Positions 41,252 through 41,880 of a DNA stretch of 41,880 nt are shown here, in pieces (within the stretch, counting starts at the first letter, position 1; the number at the start of each line of letters is the position of its first letter). Origin of the DNA: Candidatus Endomicrobiellum cryptotermitis (GTDB taxonomy: Bacteria; Elusimicrobiota; Endomicrobiia; Endomicrobiales; Endomicrobiaceae); assembly GCA_031257835.1 (NCBI GenBank), contig JAIRNY010000027.1, positions 1 through 41,880 on the forward strand, written 5' to 3'. The notes below the pieces were generated by a model. The model worked only from the letters and a program-made list of their open reading frames with translations, was not told the DNA's origin and made no database searches. A program made the position numbers and the translations under genes.

Positions 41252-41880
41252 GAATAAAGAAATTGTAAAAGAAATGAGGATTTTTAAAAGACAAAAGATA
41301 AATGATTTAAAAAATTCGAAGAAACTACTAGAGAATGAGCTTATGGAAAATAGTTTATATAAAGCTGTACTTGATCATGTTCCATGCCATGTTTATTGGG
41401 TGGATTATAATAATATTTATCAAGGTTGTAACGATGTACAGGCTAAAGCATTAGGGTTAAATAGTACTACTGAAATAATTGGTAAAACAAATTATGATTT
41501 ACATGATGTTTCAGAGGCAGATATGTTAAACGAAATTAATAATAATGTTATGGCAACAGGTACAGTATATGAATGTGAAGAAACTGTTTTTATGAAAGGA
41601 AGCAGTAAAAGTGGGACTTATTTGTCGAGAAAGACTCCTTTATTTGATAATAATGGAAAAGTTATAGGTTTAGCTGGAGTCTCAATAGACATAACAGACA
41701 GGAAAAGAGCGGAAGAATTAGAATTAAGATTAGAAAAAATAGAGCAAGAGAAGCAGAAAGAGTTATACGAAATAGCCAAAGGAGTGTCCCATGATATATG
41801 CTCACCAATTTCTGCATTAAATGCAGTAAAATATATGTGCGCAGACAATTTGCCAGAGCCAGGAAAAAAGATGTTTGAGT
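41208..41880 (+). pseudogene. PAS-domain histidine kinase piece (runs off the window)
   Basis: A third frame is open from 41208 to the window end. After a linker (KINDLKNSKKLLENELM) it holds a PAS domain, about 41355-41710, with LDHVPCHVYWVD, GKTNYDLHDVSE and the PAC-like PLFDNNGKVIGLAGVSIDITDRKRAEE. A HisKA region follows with the phospho-accepting histidine in SHDICSP (codon 41790-41792). The ATPase domain would lie beyond the window. There is an in-frame ATG at 41274 but no good ribosome site, so the kinase is probably the 3' part of the gene starting at 40474. If initiated at 41274 it might still be made as a shorter cytoplasmic kinase. Confidence 0.65.

Noticed and set aside
1-41880. CRISPR arrays, insertion sequences, prophage or attachment sites
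   Set aside because: No regularly spaced direct repeats, transposase or integrase motifs, or flanking target duplications were seen.

Overview
The window reads as a low-G+C chromosome segment of a Gram-negative, rod-forming bacterium that shows gene decay. The mix is a Gram-positive-like ribosomal order (secY-adk-map-infA-rpmJ-rpsM), a mreBCD-PBP2-rodA rod cluster, LPS heptose/Kdo/Lpt genes, and a mannose-type PTS with HPr kinase. Together with several freshly broken genes this suggests a host-restricted Elusimicrobiota member; an Endomicrobium-like endosymbiont is my best guess. That is inference from gene content and order, not a database match.

Layout. 1-110: tail of tuf. 216-10001: S10 and spc clusters (rpsJ to rplO), all on the plus strand; rpmD (L30) is absent. 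10233-16635: secY, adk, map, infA, rpmJ and the alpha cluster (rpsM, rpsK, rpsD, rpoA, rplQ). 16874-22413: mreB, mreC, mreD, mrdA, rodA. 22414-23220: no intact gene, with remains of an AAA ATPase. 23221-23853: a minus-strand secreted DUF4097-like protein, the only convincing minus-strand gene. 24042-31047: LPS run hldD, hldE kinase half, kdsB, kdsA, a small membrane protein, kdsC, a broken lpxL-type acyltransferase, lptC, lptA, lptB. 31111-40445: hpf, ptsN, hprK, rapZ, mannose-family EIIA and EIIB, a GH57 glucan enzyme, EIIC, EIID, ptsH, ptsI. 40474-41880: pieces in three frames of what looks like one broken PAS-histidine kinase with an unidentified N-terminal domain.

How the genes work together. 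The first 16 kb builds the ribosome, the RNA polymerase alpha subunit and the Sec channel. The mre/rod block elongates the cell wall. The LPS block makes ADP-heptose and CMP-Kdo and supplies the inner-membrane and periplasmic part of LPS transport. The last block is a sugar-uptake and phosphorelay unit: EI and HPr feed a complete mannose-type permease, HprK can tag HPr on serine, PtsN and RapZ are regulators, and the embedded GH57 enzyme suggests imported sugar is tied to alpha-glucan metabolism.

The least explained items are a pair of 98-bp palindromic elements in two ribosomal-region gaps (6526-6623 and 11582-11679), the broken acyltransferase with TGA where the family has tryptophan, the unknown domain upstream of the PAS kinase, and the GH57 gene inside the PTS operon. 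No tRNA, rRNA, CRISPR array, IS element or replication origin was seen.
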